From contig NZ_CP160403.1 of assembly GCF_040782645.1 (NCBI RefSeq), forward strand, positions 3,720,001-3,784,000: 64,000 nucleotides of DNA. The letters are read 5' to 3'. Position 1 is the stretch's first letter; the number at the start of each line of letters is the position of its first letter. Positions 16,548-26,700 of this stretch are shown one piece after another. The notes below the pieces were generated by a model that was not told the DNA's origin, made no database searches, and saw only the letters and a list, made by a program, of their open reading frames with translations. This DNA is from Streptomyces sp. HUAS ZL42. GTDB lineage: Bacteria > Actinomycetota > Actinomycetes > Streptomycetales > Streptomycetaceae. The translations under genes were made by a program, and so were the position numbers.

Positions 16548-18758
16548 TCAGGACTGTTCCGCCAGCCTGCGTTGTTCCTCCTCCACTATGCGGCGGGCCA
16601 GGCCGTCGTCCGAGACGTCGACCGCGTCCGGGGTCGCGTCCGCGACGTCGCTGCGGCGGGCGTAGGCGTCGAACAGGCGGTTCTTGTTCTCCAGGATGCG
16701 CAGCAGGCGGTCGTCCACGCTGTCCGTGGCCAGCAGGCGATGCACCTGGACCGGGCGGACCTGGCCCATGCGGTGCGCACGGGCCACGGCCTGATGCTCC
16801 AAGGTCGGTTTGACCTGCGGCTCGCAGAGCACGACCACGGAAGCGGCCTGGAGGTTGAGGCCCACACCGCCCGCCTCGATCTGGCAGAGCAGCACCGCGT
16901 GCCCGTCGGCCGCCGTGAAGTCGTCGACCAGGCGCTGTCTGCGGGCGGCGGGGACGCCGCCGGATATCGGCCCGAACACGCCGTCACCCAGTGCGCCGTG
17001 GACCTTCTCGAGGACGTCGCGGAAATACGAGAACACGACCACCTTCAGGCCGTTCTCCGCGGCCTCTGCGACCAGTTCGCGCAGGCGTTGGAGCTTGGCG
17101 GACTTCTCCGGGTCGGCATAGGCGGCCCGGCGCATCGCCATGAAGTTCCCCTCGATGACCGCCGCGCGGTAGGCGTCCTCGTCGGCGGCGCTGAACTCCT
17201 CCCACTCGTCGACCTGCAGCAGTGCGGGCAGTTCGGTGAGCACGTCCTTCTGGTTGCGGCGCAGGTACGCGGGCGAGACCGCCTTGCGGAAGGCGTGTGG
17301 GCCGGCCACGGCGTCGCTGTCGCGGATCACGGGGACGAGGTCCGGCTGGAGGTAGCGGACCAGGGTGCGGAACTCCTCGACGCGGTTCTCCATCGGCGTA
17401 CCCGTGAGGAACAAAACGCGGTCGCAGCGCTCGGTCCACGCCGCGACCGATCTGGCGCGGCGGGTGTCCGGGTTCTTGCAGTAGTGCGCCTCGTCGACGA
17501 CCAGCAGGCCCGGCTTCGTGCCGTTCGGCGCGGGCAGCGTGTGCAGTACGTCGAAGGTGGTGAGCGCGACGCCGCCGCGTTCGCGCCACTCCGCGTACGC
17601 CTCCCGCCGATCCGGACCGTGCACCGGCAGCGCTCTGAGGGTGCTGCGCCCGCGGATCTCCCTGGTCCAGTTGATCAGCACGCTGGCCGGGCACACCACC
17701 AGGAAGTGGCTGTGCCCCTCGGCCGCGAGGTGGGCGAGGGCGGCGATGGCCTGGACCGTCTTGCCCAGTCCCATCTCGTCGCCCAGCACGACCCGGCGCT
17801 GTGCGAGGGCGAAGCGGGCGCCGAAGGACTGGTAGCCACGCAGCGAGACGCGGCGGTGAGTGTCGTCGAGCGGCTGGGCGTGCACCCGCTCGGCCACCTC
17901 CGACGGCACGAAACCCTCGGCGGCGGCCACATCCGTGCGGTGCTCGGAGACCTCGGCGAGGTGGCTGTAGTACTCGGCGGAGCGAACCTCGAAGTCGACC
18001 CAGGCCTCGATGTCGGAGGCCGGTTCCCGCAGCAGGTCGGCCGAGGCCTGCGCCAGTCCCAGCCGTACGTCCGTCGCGGCCGCCTCCGCCGTCAGCGCGC
18101 GCAGTTCGGCGACTGCCGTGCGGGCGGCCTCCCGGCGGCGCCGCCCGGTGAGCGCCAGCCGCAGCCGGCCGGTCGCGGGCCGGGCGGCCGGCAGCAGCTC
18201 GGCGAGCCTGCTCTGGAGACGCTCGGCGGTGTCCACCGCGCGACGCAGCTCGGGCCCGGCTTCGACGAGCCGGTACAGCGCGCGGACCAGGGCGGCGGTC
18301 CGGGGCTCGGGGTGGTCGACGTCGATGCGCACCGAGACGGTCTCCTCGACCGCCCGTGCGATCTGCCGGGCGGCGGCGAGCGCCTGGTCGGCGGTCTGTG
18401 CGCCGACGCCCGGGATCTGCCGCAGGTCGAAACGGCTCGCCTCGTACACCGCGCGCACGGAACCGAACCCGGCCGCCTCGACGGCCGTCAGCCGCAGTCG
18501 GCCCTCGGTGACGTCCTTCAGCCGGGAGACCGGGATGGACGCCAGCTCCTCGGCGACGAGTTCGTCCCTGAGGGGCTTCAGGGCGGAGCGCACGGCGTCG
18601 AGGGCGCGGGTGTGGTCGGCGAGCAGGGTGCGTGCGGCGTCGTGCAGCCGGGCCGCCTCCGTGAACAGCTTCCGGGCGCGGCGGCCCACGAGCGGAGCGA
18701 CTCCGTACGGCTCCCCCTCGCGGGTCCTCGCGGCCCCCGCCTCCTCGACCTCCGCCAT
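16548..18758 (-). CDS. SNF2-family DNA-dependent ATPase (DEAD/DEAH helicase fold)
   Basis: This 736-residue protein has an N-terminal helical region with an HhH-like segment (about 110-130, RFDLRQIPGVGAQTADQALA), then a SNF2 ATPase core: motif I GDEMGLGKT (326-334), Ia CPASVLINW, motif II VDEAH (421-425), motif III LTGTPMEN, and the C-terminal RecA lobe with SYFRDVLEKVH, GGVGLNLQAAS and motif VI AVARAHRMGQ. SNF2 proteins translocate on double-stranded DNA to remodel bound proteins or act in repair; no fused nuclease is present. The ATG at 18758 gives a family-typical length. No partner gene is adjacent: the SDR gene upstream on the same strand begins after a 97-base gap. Confidence 0.93.
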   Translation of the reverse strand: MAEVEEAGAARTREGEPYGVAPLVGRRARKLFTEAARLHDAARTLLADHTRALDAVRSALKPLRDELVAEELASIPVSRLKDVTEGRLRLTAVEAAGFGSVRAVYEASRFDLRQIPGVGAQTADQALAAARQIARAVEETVSVRIDVDHPEPRTAALVRALYRLVEAGPELRRAVDTAERLQSRLAELLPAARPATGRLRLALTGRRRREAARTAVAELRALTAEAAATDVRLGLAQASADLLREPASDIEAWVDFEVRSAEYYSHLAEVSEHRTDVAAAEGFVPSEVAERVHAQPLDDTHRRVSLRGYQSFGARFALAQRRVVLGDEMGLGKTVQAIAALAHLAAEGHSHFLVVCPASVLINWTREIRGRSTLRALPVHGPDRREAYAEWRERGGVALTTFDVLHTLPAPNGTKPGLLVVDEAHYCKNPDTRRARSVAAWTERCDRVLFLTGTPMENRVEEFRTLVRYLQPDLVPVIRDSDAVAGPHAFRKAVSPAYLRRNQKDVLTELPALLQVDEWEEFSAADEDAYRAAVIEGNFMAMRRAAYADPEKSAKLQRLRELVAEAAENGLKVVVFSYFRDVLEKVHGALGDGVFGPISGGVPAARRQRLVDDFTAADGHAVLLCQIEAGGVGLNLQAASVVVLCEPQVKPTLEHQAVARAHRMGQVRPVQVHRLLATDSVDDRLLRILENKNRLFDAYARRSDVADATPDAVDVSDDGLARRIVEEEQRRLAEQS

Positions 18759-18855
18759 GACGCCCCTCGTATGCCGTCCTCCCCTGTGCGCTCCATCGTC
18801 GCACCCGGCACTGACAGCCCGTCCGGTGTCCGTCAGTGTCGTCGAAGGCCGGCCG

Positions 18856-19686
18856 TCAGTCGTCGAAGGCCGTGGCCCTGCTGCTCTTCTCCCAGGCGGC
18901 GATGTCCTCGCGGACCTGGTCGAGGTGGCCGAGGACCGCGGTGACGCCGTCGTCGCCGAGCGGGAGGCGCAGCGGCGTGCGCTCGGCCTCCAGGGCGGCC
19001 CGGATGAGCGCCGCGGCCTTCGCGGGATCGCCGGGCTGGGTGCCGTCGCCGCCGGAGACGAACCCGCGGGTCTCGCTCACCTTGGCGTACGCGCCGCTGT
19101 CCGTGCTGACTCCGGCCCTGCCGGTTTCGAACAACGCGGTGCGGAAGGAGCCCGGCTCGACGATCAGCACCTTGATGCCGTACTCCGCGACCTCGTCCGC
19201 GAGCGCCTCGGACATGCCCTCCAGAGCGAACTTCGTCGCGCTGTACGCCGAGAAGCCCGCGAAGGACATCTGCCCGCCCATGCTGCTCATCTGCACGATC
19301 GCGCCCGAGCGCCGCTCGCGCATGTGCGGCAGTACGGCGCGGATGAGCGCGCCAGGTCCAAAGAAATGCACGTCGAACAGTTCGCGCAGCTCCGGCTCCG
19401 TGGTCTCCTCGAAGGCGCCCACGTGGGTACGGCCGGCGTTGTTGACGAGGACGTCGATCCGCCCGTGCCGCGCCAGCACATCCCGCACGGCGGCCTCGGC
19501 GGCCCCCGTGTCCGCGACGTCGAGTCGCAGCGCCTCCACCTGGTCGGGGTGCGCGGCCACCAGGTCGTTCAGGGCCTCGGGCCGCCGGACCGCACCGATC
19601 ACCACGTCCCCGTCGGCGAGTGCGGCCTCGGCGATCGCCCGCCCGAACCCGCTGCTCGCGCCCGTCACCAGCCAGACCTTGTTCAT
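18856..19686 (-). CDS. Short-chain dehydrogenase/reductase
   Basis: This 276-residue classical SDR has the NAD(P)-binding glycine motif TGASSGFG (8-15), NNAG (82-85), catalytic Ser135, Tyr148 and Lys152 (YSATK) and PGSFRT. The basic/small residues after the second strand (VRRPEAL) suggest NADPH. The substrate is unknown. ATG 19686 is chosen because AAGGGGAG precedes it; an earlier GTG adds eleven residues without conserved character. It is transcribed divergently from a LysR-type gene with 84 bases between them, the standard arrangement for a LysR regulator and its target, so the SDR is probably controlled by that protein. Confidence 0.93.
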   Translation of the reverse strand: MNKVWLVTGASSGFGRAIAEAALADGDVVIGAVRRPEALNDLVAAHPDQVEALRLDVADTGAAEAAVRDVLARHGRIDVLVNNAGRTHVGAFEETTEPELRELFDVHFFGPGALIRAVLPHMRERRSGAIVQMSSMGGQMSFAGFSAYSATKFALEGMSEALADEVAEYGIKVLIVEPGSFRTALFETGRAGVSTDSGAYAKVSETRGFVSGGDGTQPGDPAKAAALIRAALEAERTPLRLPLGDDGVTAVLGHLDQVREDIAAWEKSSRATAFDD

Positions 19687-19763
19687 GTCCGCTCCCCTTG
19701 CGTCGTTTCCGGTACTCACTCAGCCTGCTGCCGGACCCGGTTGCCCGTCCAAGACCCACAGTG

Positions 19764-19778
19764 ATAACCGATGGTTAT
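19764..19778. promoter_or_regulatory. Probable LysR-type operator in the SDR/lysR divergent promoter
   Basis: ATAACC-GAT-GGTTAT is a perfect 6-base inverted repeat with a 3-base centre, close to the T-N11-A form bound by LysR regulators. It overlaps the possible start codons of the lysR gene (19771, 19777) and is about 80 bases upstream of the SDR start. That is the position expected for autorepression combined with control of the divergent gene. Confidence 0.65.
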
Positions 19779-20679
19779 GACGACTGACGTTCATGTGCGG
19801 GACCTGCGCTACTTCGTGACGGTGGCCGAGGAGCTGCACTTCACCCGCGCGGCCGAGCGGCTGTACGTGTCCCAGCCCGCGCTGAGCAAGCAGGTACGGG
19901 CCCTGGAGCGGCAGCTCGGCGTCGAGTTGTTCCGGCGCGAGCCGCAGGGCGTGACGCTCACCGAGGCCGGCACGGCCCTGCTGCCGCATGCCCGGCGGGT
20001 GCTGGGCGACTGGGCCGAGGGGTCGGCGGCGATGGCGGCGGCCCGGGCGGCGCGGCGCGGCACGCTGGTGGTGGGCATGAGCACCAGCCCCGGCCGTGGC
20101 GGCCTGCTCCCGGCGATCCGCTCCCGCTTCACGGCCGCGCACCCGGAGGCGATCGTCCGCCTGCGGCAGGTGACCTGGGAGGACCCGACCGCCGGCCTGG
20201 CGGACAACACGGCGGACGTCGCCTTCGTCTGGCTGCCGCTGCCCGACGCCGGCCGCTACGGCTGGACGGTGGTGGCTGAGGAGCCCCGCCTGGTCGCCCT
20301 CCCCGAGACCCACCGGCTGGCCGCCCGCGGGGAGCTCGACCTCGCCGACCTGGCCGACGAGCCGTTCCTCGCCCTGCCGCCCGCCGCGGGCCCGCTGCGC
20401 GACTTCTGGCTGGCCCTCGAGGAACGCGCGGGCCGCCCGCCGCGCATCGGCGCGGAGATCGCGGGTACGGAGGAGACGTACGAGGCCCTCGTCGCGGGAC
20501 TCGGCATCTGCCTCGTGGCCGCGGGCAACTCCCCGCTGATCACGCTGGGCGGCGTGGTCACGCGGCCGGTACGCGGCCTCGCCCCCAGCCGGTACGCACT
20601 GGCGTGGCGCAAGGAGGACGCCGGACGCCCGCTGGTGCGGGGGTACGCGGACGCGTGCCGTGGGGTCACGGGGGCGTGA
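19771..20679 (+). CDS. LysR-family transcriptional regulator
   Basis: This 302-residue LTTR has an N-terminal winged helix-turn-helix (about 9-68; RDLRYFVTVAEELHFTRAAE, then LYVSQPALSKQVRALERQLG and LFRREPQGVTLTEAG) and a periplasmic-binding-protein-like effector domain (about 95-295). It presumably regulates the divergent SDR gene and itself through the palindrome at 19764-19778. The start is ATG 19771 or ATG 19777; both fall inside that palindrome and neither has a Shine-Dalgarno sequence, so a very short or absent leader is likely. Its inducer cannot be told from sequence. Confidence 0.93.
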   Translation: MVMTTDVHVRDLRYFVTVAEELHFTRAAERLYVSQPALSKQVRALERQLGVELFRREPQGVTLTEAGTALLPHARRVLGDWAEGSAAMAAARAARRGTLVVGMSTSPGRGGLLPAIRSRFTAAHPEAIVRLRQVTWEDPTAGLADNTADVAFVWLPLPDAGRYGWTVVAEEPRLVALPETHRLAARGELDLADLADEPFLALPPAAGPLRDFWLALEERAGRPPRIGAEIAGTEETYEALVAGLGICLVAAGNSPLITLGGVVTRPVRGLAPSRYALAWRKEDAGRPLVRGYADACRGVTGA

Positions 20680-20735
20680 GCGGGCGCCTCGGGGCAGCCT
20701 GAGGTCCTGGCCGGGGCGGCAACTACGATCGCGCC

Positions 20736-21644
20736 ATGAGCGCGTGGAACCGGAGCCTGGACGCGGCGGGGATCCAAGAGCCGGGATTGCGGGCCGACTT
20801 CGGCGCCCAGCGCCGACTGGTGGCGCGCTTCCGCCGCACCTCGTACCTGGCGGCCCGCATGCTGCTGCCGCGGCAGGTGCTGCCGCACGTGGTGGCGGCA
20901 ACGGCCGTCATGCACCACGGGGACGACCTTCTCGACACGGGTCCGAGGCCGCGGCGGGCAGCGGCGTGGGCGTCCTGGGAGCAGCGGGTGCGCAAGGCGC
21001 TGGAGACGGGGGCGAGCGACGATCCGATGATCCGCGCGTTCCTGCACACCGTTGCCGCGTACCCGCGGCTTCGGGGGGTGGTGCAGGAGTATCTGTCCAC
21101 CGCCACCGCCGAGTTGGAGTTCACCGGCTTGGCCACCGAGGACGACTACCAGGCCTATGTGGATGCCTACTCGCTGCCCGCTTTCATGCTGGTCGGCGTG
21201 GTGCTGGGACCGGAGGTCGACGACGGGCGGTACCGGGCGGTGTGCCGGACGCTCATCGAGGGCAGTCAACGGCTGGACTTCGTCAACGACTTGGCCGAGG
21301 ACCTGCGGGAGGGGCGGCTGGGCATCCCGGCACAGACGCTGGAGCGCTTCTCCGTCACGGCGGAGGACCTCGCGGCGGGCCACGCGCCGCCGGGTCTGCG
21401 CGCGCTGGTGGACGACCAGGTCACGGCTGCCCGTACCGCCCTGGAGGCGGCCCGGGAGCTGCCCGCCCTGACCGCGGCCCCCAACGGGCCGCTCGTGGGC
21501 GCGCTGGTCGAGATCGAACTGCTGACCGCGGACGCGGTGCTGGCGCGCGGAGCCGGACTGCTGCGCGGTTCGGCCACCCCGCCGCTGACGGGCACGCTGC
21601 GGGTACTGCTGGGCGCCCGCCGAAAGGCCCGCGAGGTGCGCTGA
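20736..21644 (+). CDS. Squalene/phytoene-synthase-family prenyl-condensing enzyme
   Basis: This all-helical 302-residue protein has two Asp-rich motifs spaced as in head-to-head isoprenyl synthases: DDLLD at 63-67 and DFVNDLAEDLREGRLGIP from 181. The second is a close match to the squalene/phytoene synthase signature; the first lacks the usual DT and looks more like a DDxxD site. Such enzymes join two prenyl diphosphates to make C30 or C40 products. No desaturase, cyclase or hopanoid gene is nearby, so the product and even activity are uncertain. It runs tail-to-tail into the DUF6098-HIT gene (27 bases apart), outside the neighbouring operon because it is on the other strand. Confidence 0.75.
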   Translation: MSAWNRSLDAAGIQEPGLRADFGAQRRLVARFRRTSYLAARMLLPRQVLPHVVAATAVMHHGDDLLDTGPRPRRAAAWASWEQRVRKALETGASDDPMIRAFLHTVAAYPRLRGVVQEYLSTATAELEFTGLATEDDYQAYVDAYSLPAFMLVGVVLGPEVDDGRYRAVCRTLIEGSQRLDFVNDLAEDLREGRLGIPAQTLERFSVTAEDLAAGHAPPGLRALVDDQVTAARTALEAARELPALTAAPNGPLVGALVEIELLTADAVLARGAGLLRGSATPPLTGTLRVLLGARRKAREVR

Positions 21645-21671
21645 TCCGCGCAGCGGCCACGCGAACCGCCG

Positions 21672-22889
21672 TCAGGCGCCCTCCCCGCTGAAGATCGCCT
21701 CCAGTGGGGGGTCGGAACGGCGCCGGAAGCCGGTCCCGTACCAGGTGTTGAACTTGGACACGAGGCCGCGCAGTTCGCGCTCTCCCGGATACCGGCGCCA
21801 ATTCGAGTCGGCATCCATCGCGTTCACCTCGGTCAGCAGCTGCTTGAGGCTCAGGCTGTCCACACTCCCGACGGCGTCGTCCTCCGGGTCGTAGTAGACG
21901 ACCGGCTCGGAGTGGGCCGGGCTGTCCGGCGTGTGGACGTACAGGTAGGGCCGCCGGCCGATCGCGGTGCGCACCAACGGGAACTGCGGGGCGGGGCTGG
22001 AACGGAAGCGGGCCCGCAGGGCCTCGTGGATCTCGAGCTCGCCGGGCAGCGCGCACAGATGCGGGTGGAACATGAAGTCGCCGCCCGGAAGTGACGATCC
22101 GTGGCCGCCGCCACGACCGTGTTCGTAGAACAGGGTGGGCGCCCGGTACACCTCGCGGTGGAAGCGGACGACCAGCTCGCGCAGCGCCTGGAGTTCCTCG
22201 ACCCACGGCACGGGCACGTCGTCGAGACACCGCAGTCGCGTCGGCGCGTCGCGGCACGTGTGGGTCATGATGCCGAGGAACCCCTCGACGATCTGGCCGG
22301 CGGGGGCCAGCAGATAGAAGTGCTCGGTCGTGACGAGGAGTTGGTGCGGGGCTATCGCCGCCGGGAAGCAGAACGGGCACCGGCTGTCGCTCGCCGCCTC
22401 CGTCACGTGCGCCGGCCGTCGCGCCGGCAGGCACCGCGAGTCCCGGCCGACGGTGAAGCGCTGGTGGTAGACCTGCGCCGCCTGGGCGAGGGCCCGCGGA
22501 CCGACCCAGGCGATCGGCGCCACCTCGGCCAGCAGCGGCTCGTGGTCCGGGCCGAGTCCCACCTCCCGGCCGGTGAGCAGCCACGGCCGCGGCGCGCGGG
22601 GCGCGCGTAACAGGTCGGCGTACTTGCACATCCGCCGCGCCACCCACTCCCGCGTCGGCCGGGTCCACCAACCGGGCGGATCCAGCGGCGTGGCGGACAG
22701 ACCGGGCAGCCTCAGTCCGCTCTCGTAGTCGCGGCTCGGGCCTTCCCGGTCCCGGTCCGGCCCCTCCGAGTAGCGGATGAACACCCGGCCGTCGCGCTGG
22801 ACGAGCCCCACCACCTCGTCCAGGTCGTCGAGAACCGGCAGACCGGCACCGGAAGCACTGCCGGCGATCATCGGCACGGCTTCGCTCAT
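21672..22889 (-). CDS. DUF6098-like domain fused to a HIT-like nucleotide-binding domain
   Basis: This 405-residue protein appears to have two parts. Residues 15-100 (GLPVLDDLDEVVGLV, VFIRYSEGPD, LPGLSATPLDPPGWW, WVARRMCKY) resemble what I remember as DUF6098. Residues about 165-345 resemble a HIT/GalT-like domain: a CPFC zinc-type pair (171-174), ITTEHFYLL-like strand LLVTTEHFYLL and the histidine-triad-like FHPHLCALP with H275 and H277. HIT proteins hydrolyse or transfer nucleotidyl groups. The ATG at 22889 overlaps the PfkB stop (ATGA), so it is the last gene of a three-gene coupled operon. The function is not established; the domain calls are from memory and motif only. Confidence 0.65.
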   Translation of the reverse strand: MSEAVPMIAGSASGAGLPVLDDLDEVVGLVQRDGRVFIRYSEGPDRDREGPSRDYESGLRLPGLSATPLDPPGWWTRPTREWVARRMCKYADLLRAPRAPRPWLLTGREVGLGPDHEPLLAEVAPIAWVGPRALAQAAQVYHQRFTVGRDSRCLPARRPAHVTEAASDSRCPFCFPAAIAPHQLLVTTEHFYLLAPAGQIVEGFLGIMTHTCRDAPTRLRCLDDVPVPWVEELQALRELVVRFHREVYRAPTLFYEHGRGGGHGSSLPGGDFMFHPHLCALPGELEIHEALRARFRSSPAPQFPLVRTAIGRRPYLYVHTPDSPAHSEPVVYYDPEDDAVGSVDSLSLKQLLTEVNAMDADSNWRRYPGERELRGLVSKFNTWYGTGFRRRSDPPLEAIFSGEGA

Positions 22890-23788
22890 GGCATCCGGCC
22901 CGCGTGGTCGCCGAGCCGTCCCGCCCAGTCGCCGTGGGCGTCGCCGAGGCCGAGCTCTTCCCAGCCGGGCGGTACGGACTGCGCCAGCGGAAGCGCGGCC
23001 GCCGCCCAGTACGCGCCGAGACGCCCGGCCGTCGCCATGTCCTCGCCCTCCAGCAGGCCGTGCAGCAGACCGGCGGTGAAGGAGTCCCCGGCGCCGGTGG
23101 TGTCGGCGACCTCCGTCACGACCGGAGGGATGCGCACCACCCCGGCCGGTCCGTACGCGCCGGCGCCGCGCTCGCCCCGGGTGACCACCACCCAGCGGAG
23201 CTGCGGACCCACCCGGCGGCGCAGTTCCTCGTACGGCGCGGCCAGCCAGGCCGCCGGGAACTCCGATTCCGAGCCGACGACGACATGGGCGTACCAGTCG
23301 TCCCCGTTCGCCGGCGGTACCGCGGTCACCACGAGCGCCGTGGACCGGCGCAGGAACTCGAGGAGCTGCGGCCCGTAGTCGCCGAACCAGCCGACGTACA
23401 CGGTGTCGGCGGCGGCCATCGCCTCGTACGGCACCGGGACCTTCTCCCCGCACTGCGTCTCGAGGACCACGATGGAGCGTTCGCCGCTCGCGTCGATGAA
23501 GATCAATGTCTGTGGTGTGCAGGTGCCGTGCCGCAACACATGATCGGTCAGCACACCGGACGCGGCCAGCTCGTCGAGCAGGGCGGCGCCGAGGTCGTCC
23601 GCCCCCACCTGCGCCACCAGCCGCACACGGTGCCCGGCGCTGCCGAGGCCCCGGGCGACGTTGGCGGTGCTGCCCCCGGCACGGCGGCCCAGGTCGCGGG
23701 CCGTGGCGGTGCTGCCCGCCGCCGGCAGCCGATCGACCTCGTAGACGTGGTCCCACGCGGCGGATCCGAGAACCCAGACCTCAGCCAT
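22886..23788 (-). CDS. PfkB-family carbohydrate/nucleoside kinase
   Basis: This 300-residue ribokinase-fold protein has VLGSAAWDHVYEVDRLPAAG at the N-terminus, the substrate-site GGSTANVARGL (38-48), and the anion hole and catalytic base in DTTGAGDSFTAGLL (about 228-241). The family phosphorylates sugars, ribose or nucleosides with ATP. The gene overlaps the upstream ADP-ribosylglycohydrolase fusion by 8 bases and the downstream HIT-like gene by 4, so the three are made together. Next to an ADP-ribose-releasing domain, a ribosyl or nucleoside substrate is a reasonable inference, but nothing in the sequence proves it. Confidence 0.9.
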   Translation of the reverse strand: MAEVWVLGSAAWDHVYEVDRLPAAGSTATARDLGRRAGGSTANVARGLGSAGHRVRLVAQVGADDLGAALLDELAASGVLTDHVLRHGTCTPQTLIFIDASGERSIVVLETQCGEKVPVPYEAMAAADTVYVGWFGDYGPQLLEFLRRSTALVVTAVPPANGDDWYAHVVVGSESEFPAAWLAAPYEELRRRVGPQLRWVVVTRGERGAGAYGPAGVVRIPPVVTEVADTTGAGDSFTAGLLHGLLEGEDMATAGRLGAYWAAAALPLAQSVPPGWEELGLGDAHGDWAGRLGDHAGRMP

Positions 23789-26700
23789 CCGAGCCCAGCC
23801 TGATCTCCGCGAGCGCGCCGGCGAGTTCGGTCAGCCTCCCGCGTGGCGGGACGCTGACCCGGCCGAGCCAGCCGAGCCGCTCCTCGACGGCGGCCGGGGA
23901 GAGCCCGCAACCCAGCAGGCCCCCGACCAGCGCGGCGACGGTGTCGGTGTCGCCGCCGAGCCCCACGGCCAGCCGCAGCGCCGCGGCCAGGTCGCCGTCG
24001 GCGTTGCGGCAGCAGTGCAGCACCGCGGCCACGGTCTCCGCCGGGTCCAGGGTGATGCCGCCGGCCGGTGCGGTCCATTCGCCGCGGGACACCTCCGTGA
24101 CGGCCGCGGCGACCGCCGTCCCGGGGCCGGTCGCGGCGGCCTCGTCCACCGCGACCCGAAGGAGTACGTCCGGCGGGGCACCCTCCAGCGCCCAGGCCGC
24201 GCAGGCGCTCATGACGCAGGCCGCCGTCAGCGCGTTGGGGCCGGTGTGGGTCATCCGGGTGAGCGCGAGGGTCCACTCACGGCGCCGCGCGTCGTCCGGG
24301 AGGGGCACGGCCCAGCCGACCGGCAGCGCCCGCATGGGTGCCCCGTTGGTGTCCGAGCCGCTGTCGTCGGCGGCGCCGGTGGCGGCGAAGTGGGCGATCG
24401 CCCGCCGCGTCGACGGGCCGAGGCCCGGTACCGGCGGCGACTGACCCGCCAGCGTCTCCAGGAAGCGCAGTGGCTCGCCCAGGCCTCGGGCGTCCGCGAG
24501 ATGCCCGGCCACCAGGAGGGTGAGCGCCGTGTCGTCCGAGGTCGCGCCGGACGCCCACAACTCGGTCGCGGGAATGTGCTCCAGTTGGTCCGTCCGGACC
24601 TCGCCCGGCGGGCGGCCCTCCCACGGAAGGCCGTACGCGTCACCGCCCGCGTATGCCAGCAGGCCGGCGTGGATGCGCTCGGCCAGCGGCGGTTCGAACT
24701 CGGGGTACAGCTGCCGCAAGAGGGTGAACCCCTTCCTCTCCACCGCGGCCCGTCCCAGCGCCGCATACTGGACTGACTCACGCTGACGCCGTCCATGGAG
24801 GATCCGGGCGAGCGAGAGGTGAGTGTAGGCGATGTCATACGGCGTACCGCATCTTGCGAACCGCGCCCGCGCGTCGGACACGAGGGCGCAGGCGGTGTCG
24901 ATGTCGCCGGTCCGTGCGGCCAGCTGGCCCCGGGCATGGACCGTTTTCGCCAGCTGGAGTTCCTCTCCGAGGTCCTCGGCCAGCCGCTGAGCGCTCATCA
25001 GGTACTCCTCGGCCGCGCCGAGGTCGCCCTGCCCGAGCGCGACCCGGCCCACGGCCAGCGTGGACTCCAGTACGCCCACCGCGTCGGCCACCTCGCGGCG
25101 CAGCCGCAGCGCCTCGCCGTGCGACGCCCTGGCCTCGTCAAAGGCGTGGCGTATCTCCTCGACGAAGCCGCGGTTGCCCAGCAGGGCGCTGCGCGCCCCG
25201 ATGCTCCGCCCGCCCAGCGGGGACGCGTCCAGCAGCCAGATCCCGTCCTGGAAGGACCGCTCGGCGGCCGCCGGGTCGCCCTTGTACAGCAGGCAGGCAC
25301 CGCGCACGATGTGGCACCGGGCCTGGTCGTTCACCGACCCGGCGTCACGTGCCGTCCGTAAGGCCCGGTCGGCGTACTCGTGGGCGGTGGTGAAGTCGCC
25401 GCCGTAGAGGTTGATGTTGGCCAGGCAGATCAGCGCTTCGATGTCCTCGGCGGCGCCCGTGCCGAGCGCGCGGGTGGCGTGCCGGGCCGCGCCGGTGATG
25501 TCACCGCGTACGAAGCACAACCGGGACCGCAGCATCAGGTTCGCCGGGTCGTCCGACGGCAGGGCGTCCAGGAGCCGCTCGGCGTCTCCCCAGTCGCCGA
25601 CGACCAGCATCGCGTTGGCGAGGCGGGGGAACAGCTCGGCGGGGTCCGCGTGCGGCTGGATCCGGCGGTACCAGCCGAGCGCCGCCCGGTACAGGCCGAC
25701 ATGCTCGGCGGACTTGGCCGCGAGAAACGCCGCGGGGAGCATCCGCTGCCAGTCCCCGGCCTGCTCGTAGTGGTGGGCGGCCTGCGAGAACTCCTGTTGC
25801 GCGTCGAACCATTCACCGGCGCCCAGGTGCAGCGCGCGGCGCTGGTTGGCGCGTAACTGCGCATACGTCACCATGTGCAGCAGTTCGCTGGTGAACAGGA
25901 TCCGCCCGTCGTCGTCCTCACTGAGGACGCCGGAGACGCAGGCACGGTCGAGGATCACCAGCCCGGTGGCGTCGTCGGCGCCGAGCACGCGGAGGATCGG
26001 CGTCAGCTCGTGCGACGTCTGACCGACCACCGCCGCCACGTCCACGAAGGCGCGGGTCTGCTCGTCGAGGCGCTGCAGCCGCCGCTGCAGCAGCCGGCGG
26101 ATCCGTTCCGGGATCGCCCTCGGGCCGCCGGTGAGCGGGGCCACGCCGCCGTCGGCGGTGGTGATGCGCCGGACCGACTCGCACAGCAGGAGCGGGTTGC
26201 CGCCCGTGAAGCCGACCATGAAGTCCACGGTGGACGCGTCGACCGCGCCGGCGCCCAGTACCGCACTGAGGTACGCCCCGACGTGCGCCGACTCGAGCGG
26301 ACCGACCGGGAACGTCTCGGCGCCCTTCTCGTCCCACTCCGCCAGGTACTCGGCGATCGCGGGATTCGCGGACTCCTCGGCAGGCAGGGTCAGGACGATG
26401 AGTACGGGGCAGTCGCGGCCCTTGTTCAGCAGGTACGTCAGGAAGCTGAGCGTGTCGGGATCGGCGACGTGCGCGTCCTCGATGAGCAGCAGCAGGCCGT
26501 CCCTGCTGCCGAGTTTGACGACGAGGCTCGACAGCACGTCGTACAGACCGCGCGGGTTGTCGCCGCCGACCTGCGGGCCGGCCGACAGCTCCCGGCCGAA
26601 TCCGGACAGGAACCGGCCGATCAGCGGAACGCCGTCGAGCAGATCCGGGGCGCTGCGCCGCAGTGCCCCGCGGACCGTCTGCGTCGAGTTGCCCAGCACG

